Assembly (NCBI GenBank): GCA_011048645.1 | Contig: DSDR01000106.1 | Span: forward strand, 1-16,839 | DNA from: Phycisphaerales bacterium | GTDB lineage: Bacteria > Planctomycetota > Phycisphaerae > Sedimentisphaerales > Anaerohalosphaeraceae | DNA length: 16,839 nt | Direction of reading: 5' to 3' | In this document: in pieces, positions 6,767 through 15,339 of the stretch | Layout: every line of letters begins with the position of its first letter | How positions within the stretch are numbered: the stretch's first letter is position 1 | Position numbers and translations under genes: made by a program | The notes under the pieces: generated by a model | What the model was told of the DNA's origin: nothing | The model's input: the letters and a program-made list of their open reading frames with translations, nothing else | Database searches by the model: none

Positions 6767-7507
6767 ATGACAACGCCGATCAGTCAAATGGCGACGGGAC
6801 TTCAGGCGCTGATGAATGAATATGAGACGGTGACGCATAATCTGGCCAACAGCGGCACAGCGGGGTTCAAACGCCGCGTCAACGCCTTCAGCGCGGAGCT
6901 GGAGCGGCAGCAGCGGCTGGGTGAAGAGCGCAGCCTGCTGAATGGGCGAATCGATGCGCAGGGAGCGATTGATTTTACGCAGGGCGTCCTGACGCGAACC
7001 GAGCGGCCGCTGGATGTTGCGCTGGAAGGAAAGGGATTCATTGCGCTGGATACGCCGCAGGGGCCGCTTTATACCCGCAACGGCGCGCTGTCGATCAATC
7101 TGCTGAATCAGCTTGTGGACAGTTCCGGTCGGCTGGTATCCGGCCAAAACGGGCCGATCGTAATACCCAATGCGGTAATGGAAAGCGACATTCGTATTGA
7201 CGCCGACGGAACGGTGCGCACCGAAGAAATGCAGATGGGGCGTATTCGGATTGTTGAATTCGGCGATGCCGTCGATGAATTGACCCCGGCCGGACACGGC
7301 TGCTTCCGTGCGCCGGAGGATCTGCCGCCGCAGGAAGCGGCCGATACGAGGGTTCGGCAGGGATATAAGGAAAATTCGAATGTACAGATGGTACACGAAC
7401 TGACCAGTTTGATTTCGTTATCGCGTTTGTATGAGGCCAATATCAACGTGCTTCGGAAAAATCGTGAAAACTCGGCGACACTGCTTGAAGTCGCACGAAC
7501 CGCATAG
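6767..7507 (+). CDS. flgF: Flagellar basal-body rod protein FlgF
   Basis: A 246-residue proximal/distal rod subunit of the FlgF/FlgG family, matching the usual FlgF length. The N-terminus MATGLQALMNEYETVTHNLA with NLANSGTAGFKRR is the rod-protein D0 signature. RPLDVALEGKGFIALDTPQG-type sequence in the middle is the second family hallmark, and the C-terminus ENSNVQMVHELTSLISLSRL ends with the D0 return helix. The ATG at 6767 follows the PilZ gene stop by a single base, with GGAGG nine bases upstream, so an in-frame GTG-type extension to 6719 inside the previous gene is unlikely. Assignment as FlgF rather than FlgG rests on the divergent, shorter D0 and the canonical FlgG next door. Confidence 0.88.
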   Translation: MTTPISQMATGLQALMNEYETVTHNLANSGTAGFKRRVNAFSAELERQQRLGEERSLLNGRIDAQGAIDFTQGVLTRTERPLDVALEGKGFIALDTPQGPLYTRNGALSINLLNQLVDSSGRLVSGQNGPIVIPNAVMESDIRIDADGTVRTEEMQMGRIRIVEFGDAVDELTPAGHGCFRAPEDLPPQEAADTRVRQGYKENSNVQMVHELTSLISLSRLYEANINVLRKNRENSATLLEVARTA

Positions 7508-7529
7508 CGTTTAACGCAGGAGAATCACA

Positions 7530-8312
7530 ATGCTCAGAGCCTTTTCAACTGCCGCCACGGGCATGGATGCCCAGCAGACGATGGTGGACGTGATCGCCAA
7601 CAATCTGGCGAATGTCAACACCAACGGCTATAAGCGCCAGCAGGTGAACTTTCAGGATTTGCTGTACGTCAAGATGCGTCAGGCCAGCCGGGAGATTTCC
7701 GCCGGCGTTACCGCGCCCAGCGGAATGGAGGTCGGCAGCGGCGTGCAGATTGCCTCGACGAATCGCGCCTTTACGGTGGGCGAATTTCAGCGAACCGGAA
7801 ATGAACTGGATATGGCGATTCAGGGCGACGGGTTTTTTCAGGTGACGCAGCCCAACGGCGAACTGCGCTATACGCGCGACGGCGCCATTCAAAAGGACGC
7901 CGACGGCCTGTTGGTCAACGCGGGCGGCTATCAGCTCGATCCCGCGATTACCATTCCGGAAGACGCGCTGGCGGTCGATATCGCCTCCGACGGAACGGTC
8001 AGCGTGGAGACCTACACCGGCACGCAGGTTGTCGGATCGATTCAGCTTTATCGGTTTTCGAACCCGGCCGGTCTGACCGCCGAAGGCGGCAATCTCTTTC
8101 GTGAAACCGAGGCCAGCGGCGCGGCCGTTGCAGGTACGCCCGGCGAGAACGGTTTTGGCACGATATTGTCGCAGTATCTTGAAAAGTCCAATGTTCAGAT
8201 GGTCAACGAACTGGTCAATCTGATTACGGCTCAGCGGGCTTATGAAATCAATTCCCGCGCGATCCGAACCGGCGACAATATGCTCCAGCAATTGAATATG
8301 CTGATACGGTAA
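7530..8312 (+). CDS. flgG: Flagellar distal rod protein FlgG
   Basis: A 260-residue distal rod protein, exactly the usual FlgG length. The signatures are canonical: LRAFSTAATGMDAQQTMVDV, NNLANVNTNGYKRQQVNFQD, then GVQIASTNRAFTVGEFQRTG and MAIQGDGFFQV. The C-terminus runs YLEKSNVQMVNELVNLITAQ RAYEINSRAI to the end. The insertion that gives FlgG rods their straight, rigid packing is plausible in the LLYVKMRQASREISAGVTAP segment (about 45-64). AGGAG lies seven bases before the ATG. It acts in the periplasm inside the P and L rings encoded just downstream. Confidence 0.96.
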   Translation: MLRAFSTAATGMDAQQTMVDVIANNLANVNTNGYKRQQVNFQDLLYVKMRQASREISAGVTAPSGMEVGSGVQIASTNRAFTVGEFQRTGNELDMAIQGDGFFQVTQPNGELRYTRDGAIQKDADGLLVNAGGYQLDPAITIPEDALAVDIASDGTVSVETYTGTQVVGSIQLYRFSNPAGLTAEGGNLFRETEASGAAVAGTPGENGFGTILSQYLEKSNVQMVNELVNLITAQRAYEINSRAIRTGDNMLQQLNMLIR

Positions 8313-8330
8313 TGGATTGACGGCAGAAAT

Positions 8331-8354
8331 CAGAGGTAGAAGACAGAGGTTAGA
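8331..8354 (+). repeat. Short purine-rich direct repeat before flgA
   Basis: CAGAGGTAGA (8331-8340) recurs as CAGAGGTTAGA (8344-8354), giving two AGAGG ribosome binding-like sites. Only the second is correctly spaced (seven bases) for flgA ATG 8357. The 44-base flgG-flgA gap is the longest until the end of flgL, so it may be a decayed spacer repeat or a tandem ribosome binding site. Confidence 0.5.
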
Positions 8355-8356
8355 GA

Positions 8357-9322
8357 ATGAATAACAGCAGACTATGGATCATCGGATGGCTTGTCCTCGG
8401 TGCGGCAGCAGTTGCCGAACGACCGTTGCAGATTTATCTGCCGCAGGAGATCCGGCTGGACGACCAGACGGTCGAGCTGGGGCGCGTCGGCATTCTGCTG
8501 GGTGATGCGGAGTTGGTCGAAAAAGCGCAGTCCGTTACGCTGGGATCGTTTGCAGTGGACGGGCAGACGCTGCTAGTGGACCGCAACACCATTTTGAGCC
8601 GATTGGCCTCCGACGGGATTCGCCCCGCGCAGGTGCGGATACGCGGCGCCGATACGGTGCGGATCACACGGTATGAAATGACGATCCCGGCCGAGCAGAT
8701 TACAGCCTGTGCAAAGCGCTATCTTGACAATCGTCTCTCTGATCAAAAGGCCGCCGAAGCGATCCTTGTTCGGCCGCCGCAGCCGCAGATTCTCAGTACC
8801 GACCGCGGCGCAGCGGAATTAACGGTGATCGAAGACAGTCGGCTGGGCGGCAGTCTGCGGCGGATTCGGGTGGCGATTTTGCAGGACGGCGAAACGGTCG
8901 GCTCCGAAGAAGTCTATTTCAAGGTGCAGTATCAGGTCCGCCGGGTCATTGCAGCCGAGGAATTGCCGCCGGCAACGGTGTTGACCAGCGAAAACATACG
9001 CATTGAAACAATTTCAAGCGATCAGCCCGAACAGGCCGACTGGACAGCGCCTTACGGAATGGCGACCACCCGGCGCATCGCCGAAGGGTCGGTCATCTCC
9101 GATGCGCTGCTTGAATCCCCGCAAGGTCCCGTTGTTGTTCGCCGACGTCAGCTTGTCATGGTGCGGATCGACAACGGCGCGTTGTTTGTGTCGGCGCACG
9201 GCGAGGCGATGGACGAGGGACGGGTCGGCGAGACGATTCGCGTGCGGCGCGGACAGCGACCCCATGAGCGCACCATTATCTGCCGTGTACAGGCCGACGG
9301 AACCGTAGAACCGGTACTTTGA
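8357..9322 (+). CDS. flgA: Flagellar P-ring assembly chaperone FlgA
   Basis: A periplasmic chaperone that helps FlgI form the P ring. The 321-residue precursor starts with a signal peptide (hydrophobic LWIIGWLVLGAAAVA, probable cleavage after AVA near residue 20). The SAF-like domain starts around VRRVIAAEELPPATVLTSEN (about 195-214), and the C-terminus holds the family pattern QLVMVRIDNGALFVSAHGEA followed by GRVGETIRVRR and a final RVQADGTVEPVL. It is longer than enterobacterial FlgA (about 220 residues), mainly in the N-terminal half. AGAGG seven bases before the ATG is the ribosome binding site. It sits between flgG and the ring genes flgH and flgI, in keeping with its role. Confidence 0.88.
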   Translation: MNNSRLWIIGWLVLGAAAVAERPLQIYLPQEIRLDDQTVELGRVGILLGDAELVEKAQSVTLGSFAVDGQTLLVDRNTILSRLASDGIRPAQVRIRGADTVRITRYEMTIPAEQITACAKRYLDNRLSDQKAAEAILVRPPQPQILSTDRGAAELTVIEDSRLGGSLRRIRVAILQDGETVGSEEVYFKVQYQVRRVIAAEELPPATVLTSENIRIETISSDQPEQADWTAPYGMATTRRIAEGSVISDALLESPQGPVVVRRRQLVMVRIDNGALFVSAHGEAMDEGRVGETIRVRRGQRPHERTIICRVQADGTVEPVL

Positions 9323-9337
9323 CGAAAGGAAAACAGA

Positions 9338-9958
9338 ATGATACGGGACAATAAGTACATCGTATGGTTGATGCTGATCCTGCTGATGTGTGGTTCGACA
9401 GCGCCGGCCGCATCAATTTGGGCGCGCCGTACACAGACCACCAAGCCGCTGTATGCCGACGACAAGGCCAATCAGATCGGCGATTTGCTCACGATTGTCA
9501 TCAGCGAAGACCACAAAGTGGATAACAAGGTCAAACGCGATTTGTCTCGCGACAGCAGTCGGACATTGGGCGTCGGGGCAAAGGACATCAGCATTGAGCA
9601 TGTGATGCCCAAAGTGCCCGAGGTCAATGTGGATTTGCAGTCGAGCAAAAGCCTTCAGGGCAAAAGCGATTATAAAGATGAACGATCGATTGAAGATTCG
9701 ATCACCGTCGTGGTGATGGATATTCATCCCAACGGCAATCTGGTGGTCATCGGCACACGCAGCCGCGATGTGAATAAGGACAAGCAGATCATCCAGGTCA
9801 GCGGCATCGTACGGCCCAGCGACATCCAGTTCGGCAACCTGGTTCGCAGCGAACGAGTGGCCAATTTTCAGTTGGTCGCGGTCAGTGAAGGCGTTACCGA
9901 CGATTATAACAAACCCGGCTGGCTGGGCGGTTTGCTGGATAAGATTTGGCCGTTCTGA
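9338..9958 (+). CDS. flgH: Flagellar L-ring protein FlgH
   Basis: FlgH forms the outer-membrane L ring around the rod. It has 206 residues, close to the usual 230. A hydrophobic leader (IVWLMLILLMCGSTAPAA) precedes the mature-type sequence SIWARR, and KPLYADDKANQIGDLLTIVI at about 44-63 is the family hallmark. IQVSGIVRPSDIQFGNLVRS and the C-terminal GWLGGLLDKIWPF also fit FlgH. Usual FlgH is a lipoprotein. Here the only Cys in the leader (Cys18) is in LLMC, with Met at -1 instead of Gly, Ala or Ser, and a signal peptidase I site is available at APA/A (22-25). AAAGGA sits eight bases before the ATG. It lies 13 bases before flgI. Confidence 0.92.
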   Translation: MIRDNKYIVWLMLILLMCGSTAPAASIWARRTQTTKPLYADDKANQIGDLLTIVISEDHKVDNKVKRDLSRDSSRTLGVGAKDISIEHVMPKVPEVNVDLQSSKSLQGKSDYKDERSIEDSITVVVMDIHPNGNLVVIGTRSRDVNKDKQIIQVSGIVRPSDIQFGNLVRSERVANFQLVAVSEGVTDDYNKPGWLGGLLDKIWPF

Positions 9959-9971
9959 GGACTGAGATCCA

Positions 9972-11129
9972 ATGATCAAATGGCGAAGTTTTCAATACGT
10001 TGCGTTCGACCGACTCAGGTTTATTCGATACGTTATGGGCCTGGCGCTGATGATAGGCGGGCCAACGCTCTGTGCAGCGCGAATCGGTGATGTGGTGGAT
10101 GTGCACGGCATTCGCAGCAACCCCCTGATGGGAACCGGTCTGGTGGTGGGTCTGAACGGCACCGGCGACAGCGCCCTGCCCAGCGCCCAGATGCTGACCA
10201 GTCTGTTGCGGCGCGAGGCCGGCGTTACGCTGTCACCGGCTGATTTACGGTCGGCCAATATCGCGCTGGTGATGGTCACCGCCGAATTGGGGCCGTGGGA
10301 TCAGGAAGGGGCGACGATTGATATTACCGTCTCGGCGCTCGGCGACGCCAAGAGTCTGCAGGGCGGGATGCTGCTGGCGACGGAATTGAAAGGGCTGGAC
10401 GGCCAGGTGTATGCGGTTGCGCGGGTGGCGGCCATCTCGACCAACTCATGGAATGTCGAAGGCCGAACGGGCAGTCGGGTGACCAAAAATCATCCCACCG
10501 TGGGGCGTATCCCCAACGGCGCGAATGTCGAACGCTCGGCGTTGTCGTATTTTGTCGAAGTGGTCGGTCAGCATCGCATTGTGACGCTGCGGCTTCGCAA
10601 AGAAAATTTCACAACCGCCGAGCGGATTCGTCAGGCCGTCAACAGCGTCTATCCCGACAGCGCCTACGCCTCGGACCCCGGTACGATTCGGGTGAAAATA
10701 CCGGATGACATCGGCATTGACCGTCAGGTTCAGTTTGTGGACGCTGTTATGCAGATGGACGTGGAGGTCGATGTGCCGGCGATTGTCGTGATCAATGAAC
10801 GGACCGGAACGATTGTCGTCGGCGGCAATGTGACGATTTCCGAAACAGCCGTCGCGCAGGGCGGCCTGGTCGTCCGCGTCAAAGAACAAAAAACCGTCTC
10901 GCAGCCGACTACGCCGTTTACCGAAGGCGCAACCACGGCGATTGTCGATGACACGGCGATTGCCGTTGAGGAGCGCGAAGGGTCGCTGATTCGAATGCCG
11001 CGAACGGTGACGGTTGAGGAACTGGCCAATGCACTGAACGCCATCGGCGCTTCGCCGCGCGACTTGATTGCCATTTTTGACGCCCTGAATCGAGCCGGCG
11101 CATTGCACGCCCGGCTGGAGATGATGTAA
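9972..11129 (+). CDS. flgI: Flagellar P-ring protein FlgI
   Basis: FlgI assembles as the periplasmic P ring in the peptidoglycan layer. It has 385 residues, near the typical 365-370. The mature protein starts ARIGDVVDVHGIRSNPLMGT with GLVVGLNGTGDS, followed by NIALVMVTAELGPWDQEGAT and IDITVSALGDAKSLQGGMLL, which are diagnostic. The C-terminus is typical (VTVEELANALNAIGASPRDL IAIFDAL). The leader before the mature start is long, about 36 residues from ATG 9972, with the hydrophobic core at about 22-34. ATG 10035 would give a shorter, more ordinary signal peptide. GAGG overlapping the flgH stop lies 11 bases before ATG 9972, so the start choice is uncertain. Confidence 0.95.
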   Translation: MIKWRSFQYVAFDRLRFIRYVMGLALMIGGPTLCAARIGDVVDVHGIRSNPLMGTGLVVGLNGTGDSALPSAQMLTSLLRREAGVTLSPADLRSANIALVMVTAELGPWDQEGATIDITVSALGDAKSLQGGMLLATELKGLDGQVYAVARVAAISTNSWNVEGRTGSRVTKNHPTVGRIPNGANVERSALSYFVEVVGQHRIVTLRLRKENFTTAERIRQAVNSVYPDSAYASDPGTIRVKIPDDIGIDRQVQFVDAVMQMDVEVDVPAIVVINERTGTIVVGGNVTISETAVAQGGLVVRVKEQKTVSQPTTPFTEGATTAIVDDTAIAVEEREGSLIRMPRTVTVEELANALNAIGASPRDLIAIFDALNRAGALHARLEMM

Positions 11130-11140
11130 GGAAGACCTCG

Positions 11141-11524
11141 ATGGATAGTGCACAATTGTTGCTCAATAAACCGGTCGCTGAGTTGACTCCGATGCGTCCG
11201 CACGACATGCCGCCGCAGGGCGAAGCGCAGGACACGTCGCGCCGCGCTGAAGCGCTTCGTTCGACTGCCCGCCGGTTTGAAACGCTGCTGCTGCATCAGG
11301 TCATCAAGCAGATGAATGAAACGATCAATTACACCTCGCTGGACGAAGAAGATGACGCAGGCGACCAGATTCAGGGGTTGGCAGGTTCGTTTATGGCCGA
11401 CGCCCTCGGACAGAACGGCGGGGTCGGATTGTGGAAGATGATCTATGAAGATATGGCCCGGACGCAGGGGATCGATACCGCGCGTTTTCCGGCCGAAGGA
11501 AGCCGATTGAATGAACACATATAA
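11141..11524 (+). CDS. flgJ: Rod-cap/rod-binding protein FlgJ (N-terminal domain only)
   Basis: The rod-binding domain of FlgJ: RRAEALRSTARRFETLLLHQ VIKQMNET, then GLAGSFMADALGQNGGVGLW, matching the Rod-binding family. The enterobacterial protein carries a second, peptidoglycan-hydrolase domain. This one stops at 127 residues, so it can cap the rod but not cut the wall, and a separate hydrolase elsewhere would be needed. The first 40 residues are proline-rich and look disordered. AAGGA six to seven bases before the ATG is a good ribosome binding site. Its last 14 bases overlap flgN. Confidence 0.86.
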   Translation: MDSAQLLLNKPVAELTPMRPHDMPPQGEAQDTSRRAEALRSTARRFETLLLHQVIKQMNETINYTSLDEEDDAGDQIQGLAGSFMADALGQNGGVGLWKMIYEDMARTQGIDTARFPAEGSRLNEHI

Positions 11525-12041
11525 CACGCATAAGCAAGCACAACAGCAGGCGATTATGGATGAGCTGGAGGTCTTTCTTGACGCTCGTCAGGCCGAATTG
11601 CTCAAGACGCTGGATCGTCTCGGCCAGTTGCGCGCCGCGGTGATTCGACGCGATGAACCGACGCTGACGCAATTGCTCGAACAGGTGCAGCAGGACGCCC
11701 GGGAACATCGGCATTTGGATGCGGCCCAGCAGCGAATCGAACAGCGGCTGACGGAGGTGTTTGATTCGCTCAGTGCGCCGGTGACCCTGTCGGGATTGTG
11801 CGCTTGTCTTCAGGGTCAATGTCGTGCCGTCCTGCGGCATAAGCAGCAGACCCTGCTTGAGCTGGCCGGTCGCGTCCGGCACGAAGCCGAGATGACCGAA
11901 CTGCTGCTGCGTGAATGCGCCCGGTGCAACCGCTTATTGCTTGCTGCTATTCTCGGTGAGGACCGGCAAACGGTAACCTATGGCCCGCAGGGTCAGGGGC
12001 AATGGGACGTCCATCACGCTCTTGTGAGTATGAAACTGTAA
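11511..12041 (+). CDS. flgN: FlgN-family export chaperone for hook-filament junction proteins, cysteine-rich
   Basis: Probably FlgN, the cytoplasmic chaperone that binds the C-termini of FlgK and FlgL, which are encoded next. The 176-residue protein is nearly all helix, with long heptad-like stretches (DELEVFLDARQAELLKTLDR at 17-36, and 60-85), and ends with TYGPQGQGQW at 156-165, resembling the family's late Y-G-x-x-G turn. Sequence identity within the family is low, so position just before flgK-flgL carries much weight. It contains five cysteines: Cys97, Cys99 and Cys104 in GLCACLQGQC, and Cys136 and Cys139 in CARC, which is unusual for this chaperone. It starts inside flgJ with AAGGA upstream, so the two are translationally coupled. 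Confidence 0.75.
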   Translation: MNTYNTHKQAQQQAIMDELEVFLDARQAELLKTLDRLGQLRAAVIRRDEPTLTQLLEQVQQDAREHRHLDAAQQRIEQRLTEVFDSLSAPVTLSGLCACLQGQCRAVLRHKQQTLLELAGRVRHEAEMTELLLRECARCNRLLLAAILGEDRQTVTYGPQGQGQWDVHHALVSMKL

Positions 12042-12062
12042 CGAGTCGGGAGTCGTATTTCG

Positions 12063-14072
12063 ATGTCAGGTTATGAAATCGGTATCAGTGGAATCCATGC
12101 AGCCCAGAGGGCGCTGACGATCATCGGCAACAATATCGCCAATGCCGCGACAGAAGGGTACCATCGTCAGGAGATCAACCTGACGCCTGCCGCCGAGGCT
12201 TATACCAACGGCGTGATGGTCGGGCAGGGCGTCCGCTATGCCGGGGTGATTCGCAAGATTGATACCGTCCTGGAATCGGAAATCCTTCGGCAGGAATCCA
12301 CCCTGTCGGAGATGGAACGTCGTCTCGAAATGCTGAGCACCATAGAAAGTGCGTTCGGTGAACTGAGCACCGACGGGCTGAGTACCGCCATTGATCAATT
12401 TTTTGCGTCTTTTCAGGATCTGGCGATACGGCCCGAAGATGTGAATCTCCAAAGCGAAGTGCTCTCCAAAGCCCAGACGCTGGTCAGTCGGATGAACAAT
12501 CTGGCAACGATGACGTCAAACCTGAACGAAATGGCGTATTCCGAGTCGGTGTCAACCGTTGATCGTATTAACCTGCTGGCCGAGCAGATCGCGTCGCTGA
12601 ATCAGGAAATCTACAATCAGTCGATTCGCGGCAATGTGCCGAACAATACGCTGGATCAGCGGGACAAGCTGATTACGGAACTGGGACGGCTGATCGGTAT
12701 TCGCACCATTTCCCGCGACAACGGAATGATCGATATCATTGCGTCGGAGGTGTCGATAGTCGTCGGTCCGCAGGTGACCCGTCTGGAAATCGGTCTGGTC
12801 AATGACGAGCAGTATTACCAGTTGGGACTGCGGCCGACCGGAACGGACACCTACGACACGCACGTCCGCGGAGGCGCCCTTGGCGGCCTGTTTGAATTAC
12901 GCAATACGCTGATTCGGGATATGGATGAGCGTCTTGATGTGCTGGCCGGAACGATCATTCGCGAAACGAATCAATTACATGTGCAGGGAGTCGGACAGGA
13001 CGGCTCGTTTACCAACTTAACGGGCTGGACAATGTCCCGGACCGGCGTTTCGGACGTCATTGAGCCGATTCAGGCCGGGACATTTTACGTCCGGGTGACC
13101 GATGCGCAGGGAACGACGATTCGGACGGGCGTCCAAATCGATTCCGATGATACTTTTGAGGAGGTCGCCGATAAGCTCAACGCCGTTGACGGCATAAGCA
13201 GCAGTTTTTCCGGCGGACGAATTCACGTTACGGCCGACGCCGATGTGACCTTTGATTTTTTGCCGGGCGTCGATTCTCAACCCGTCTTTGCGACGGAAGA
13301 TCTTGGCGCGGGAACCGAGTCGGCCAGACCGACCATTACATTGACCGGCCGGTACACCGGCGACGCCAATAGGATTTATACCGCAACGGTGGAGACCGAG
13401 CCGCCGGGCGAAACATCGGCGGTGGGCAACGGGACCATGCGTCTGGTCGTTCAGACCGCTGAGGGCGATGAGGCGGCGATTCTCAACATCGGTCAGGGTT
13501 ATACGCCGGGCCAGGCGCTGGAGCTGGACAACGGGATTAAAATCATCCTGAATATCAACGGTCTTAGTCCGGGCTTCTTGGCGGACGGAGACCAATTTGA
13601 ATTTCAGGCGATCGCCGATTCGGACCCGACAGGATTCCTGGCGGCGGTCGGTTTGAATTGCTTTTTTTCCGGAACGGACGCCAACAGTATGGATGTGAGC
13701 GATTACGTGAAAAACGCCGGAGGCCGGATCGCCGCGACGCGCAGCCCCGAGAAAAACGGCAACGACAACGCCGTGCTGCTGGCCCAAATCGGCGATCAGC
13801 CGTTCGAATCGCTGGGTTTACTCAGCATCAAAGATTATTATCGCCAGACCGCCGTAGGGCTGGGCAATCAGATTTCGATCACGCGGATGCAGTACGAAAA
13901 CGCCGACGGCGTGCTGCGCAGTCTGCGGCAGCAGCGCGAAGAAATCAGCGGTGTGGATATCAACGACCAGGCGGGCCTGATGATGCTGTATGAGCGGATG
14001 TTTCAGGCCATGGCGCGATATGTCAATACAATCAATGAAACGCAAAAAACGGTGTTGACTCTGACGTCATGA
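12063..14072 (+). CDS. flgK: Flagellar hook-associated protein FlgK (HAP1)
   Basis: The first hook-filament junction protein, 669 residues against about 550 in enterobacteria. The N-terminus YEIGISGIHAAQRALTIIGN with NNIANAATEGYHRQEINLTP is the FlgK/rod D0 signature. SALSTDGLSTAI-like and FFASFQDLAIRPEDVNLQSE sequence (about 109-140) is diagnostic for FlgK, as is NQEIYNQSIR and the NNTLDQRDKLITELGRL stretch. The middle (about 330-540) holds extra exposed beta domains, including a segment around TFEEVADKLNAVDGISSSFS. The C-terminal helix reads GLMMLYERMFQAMARYVNTI, a divergent version of the usual YQRAYQASARVI. GGGAG upstream is the ribosome binding site. It lies 21 bases after flgN. Confidence 0.93.
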   Translation: MSGYEIGISGIHAAQRALTIIGNNIANAATEGYHRQEINLTPAAEAYTNGVMVGQGVRYAGVIRKIDTVLESEILRQESTLSEMERRLEMLSTIESAFGELSTDGLSTAIDQFFASFQDLAIRPEDVNLQSEVLSKAQTLVSRMNNLATMTSNLNEMAYSESVSTVDRINLLAEQIASLNQEIYNQSIRGNVPNNTLDQRDKLITELGRLIGIRTISRDNGMIDIIASEVSIVVGPQVTRLEIGLVNDEQYYQLGLRPTGTDTYDTHVRGGALGGLFELRNTLIRDMDERLDVLAGTIIRETNQLHVQGVGQDGSFTNLTGWTMSRTGVSDVIEPIQAGTFYVRVTDAQGTTIRTGVQIDSDDTFEEVADKLNAVDGISSSFSGGRIHVTADADVTFDFLPGVDSQPVFATEDLGAGTESARPTITLTGRYTGDANRIYTATVETEPPGETSAVGNGTMRLVVQTAEGDEAAILNIGQGYTPGQALELDNGIKIILNINGLSPGFLADGDQFEFQAIADSDPTGFLAAVGLNCFFSGTDANSMDVSDYVKNAGGRIAATRSPEKNGNDNAVLLAQIGDQPFESLGLLSIKDYYRQTAVGLGNQISITRMQYENADGVLRSLRQQREEISGVDINDQAGLMMLYERMFQAMARYVNTINETQKTVLTLTS

Positions 14073-14098
14073 TGAAACGACGGAGAAAAGGATAATCC

Positions 14099-15286
14099 AT
14101 GAGTTATTCACTGGATGCCATTTATAAAATGTCCAGTTGGGCGATTGCGAAGAATTCAACCGCGCTGGCCTCGCTTCAGCAAAGAGCCGCGACGGGACTG
14201 AATATGCTTCGCGTGTCCGAAGACCCGGCCGTCGCCAATGGCGTGCTCGCACTTCAGGGCGACAGCCGCACCAAAACGCAGTACCTCAAAACACTGGATG
14301 AAGTCATCGGCGTACTGGATTTAAGCTCGTCGGTTATCCAGAGCATCACCAATGAGATTGCCCGTGCGCGAGCCTCCCTGACGGCGACATTGTCCGGCAC
14401 CACCAGCCAGCAGCTTCGCAGTACCCTGGCGGCCGATCTGAATAATGCGCTGGAGCAACTGGTGGCGCTGTGCAATACCGACCGCCTGAATCAGTATCTG
14501 TTCGGCGGCGCCGGTTCCGGCGTTCCGCCTTATGCAGTCGTGCGGGACGGCGACGGCAATATTGTTCGGGTCACGTACCAGGGCAGCAGCGAGGAGCAGA
14601 AAGTCGAGGTGGTCAAAGGCCTGGAAATGTCGGCTTTGCTGGTCGGCAGTGACCTGTTCGGCGCCGACAGTCGAAAAGGCCTTCAATTCTTCGGCGATAC
14701 CGGCGCTGCGCCCGGGTCCGGCGCCTCGAATACGCGCGGCGATGTTTTTCTGAACATCAGAGAAGCGGGCAGCAGCTATGAATTGTCCCTTGACGGCGAG
14801 CATTGGGCGGCGGTAACCGATGAAAACAAAACCAACGTGGCGGTGATTAACCCGACGACCGATGAAGTGCTCTATGTGGATGCGTCCAATATCACCTCCG
14901 AAGGCAAAGAGCCGGTTCGCGCGGACGGGACCTTTGATATGTTCAATATACTGATCAGTGCGCGGGATTTGCTCAACAATGCTGAAGGGCTGTCCGAATC
15001 GCAGATTACGGAAATGATTGCCGGCACAGTGACCCTGATGCAGAATGTTGAGGAAAAAGTCGTGCGGGCGTTTCCGATCGTCGGCGGACGGGTGCAGACC
15101 CTGACCAGTCTGAGAGACAGCATTGACGAGATGAAACTGAATACGGATGAAGAAATCAGCCGGTTGTATGACGCCGATGTGACGCAGGTGGCGATTGATT
15201 TGGCGCGTTACTCGGTGTTGTATGAAATGTCGCTGAATGTCGCCTCAAAAATGTTTCGAATGTCGCTGCTGGATTTTTTACGTTGA
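14099..15286 (+). CDS. flgL: Flagellar hook-associated protein FlgL (HAP3)
   Basis: The second junction protein, related to flagellin, 395 residues (enterobacterial FlgL about 317). The N-terminal helix reads LASLQQRAATGLNMLRVSED PAVANG, followed by DLNNALEQLVALCNTDRLNQ and YLFGGAGSGVPPY (about 137-149), which mark FlgL. The C-terminal coil (RVQTLTSLRDSIDEMKLNTD, then VAIDLARYSVLYEMSLNVAS) pairs with the N-terminal helix as in flagellins. The extra length is in the middle beta region (about 150-280). AAAGGA eight bases before the ATG is the ribosome binding site. It lies 26 bases after flgK, so it is cotranscribed. Confidence 0.92.
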   Translation: MSYSLDAIYKMSSWAIAKNSTALASLQQRAATGLNMLRVSEDPAVANGVLALQGDSRTKTQYLKTLDEVIGVLDLSSSVIQSITNEIARARASLTATLSGTTSQQLRSTLAADLNNALEQLVALCNTDRLNQYLFGGAGSGVPPYAVVRDGDGNIVRVTYQGSSEEQKVEVVKGLEMSALLVGSDLFGADSRKGLQFFGDTGAAPGSGASNTRGDVFLNIREAGSSYELSLDGEHWAAVTDENKTNVAVINPTTDEVLYVDASNITSEGKEPVRADGTFDMFNILISARDLLNNAEGLSESQITEMIAGTVTLMQNVEEKVVRAFPIVGGRVQTLTSLRDSIDEMKLNTDEEISRLYDADVTQVAIDLARYSVLYEMSLNVASKMFRMSLLDFLR

Positions 15287-15339
15287 CCGCAGACAGCCGA
15301 ATGCAGGCAAACGAAACGTGTGAGAATGGAACATAACGA

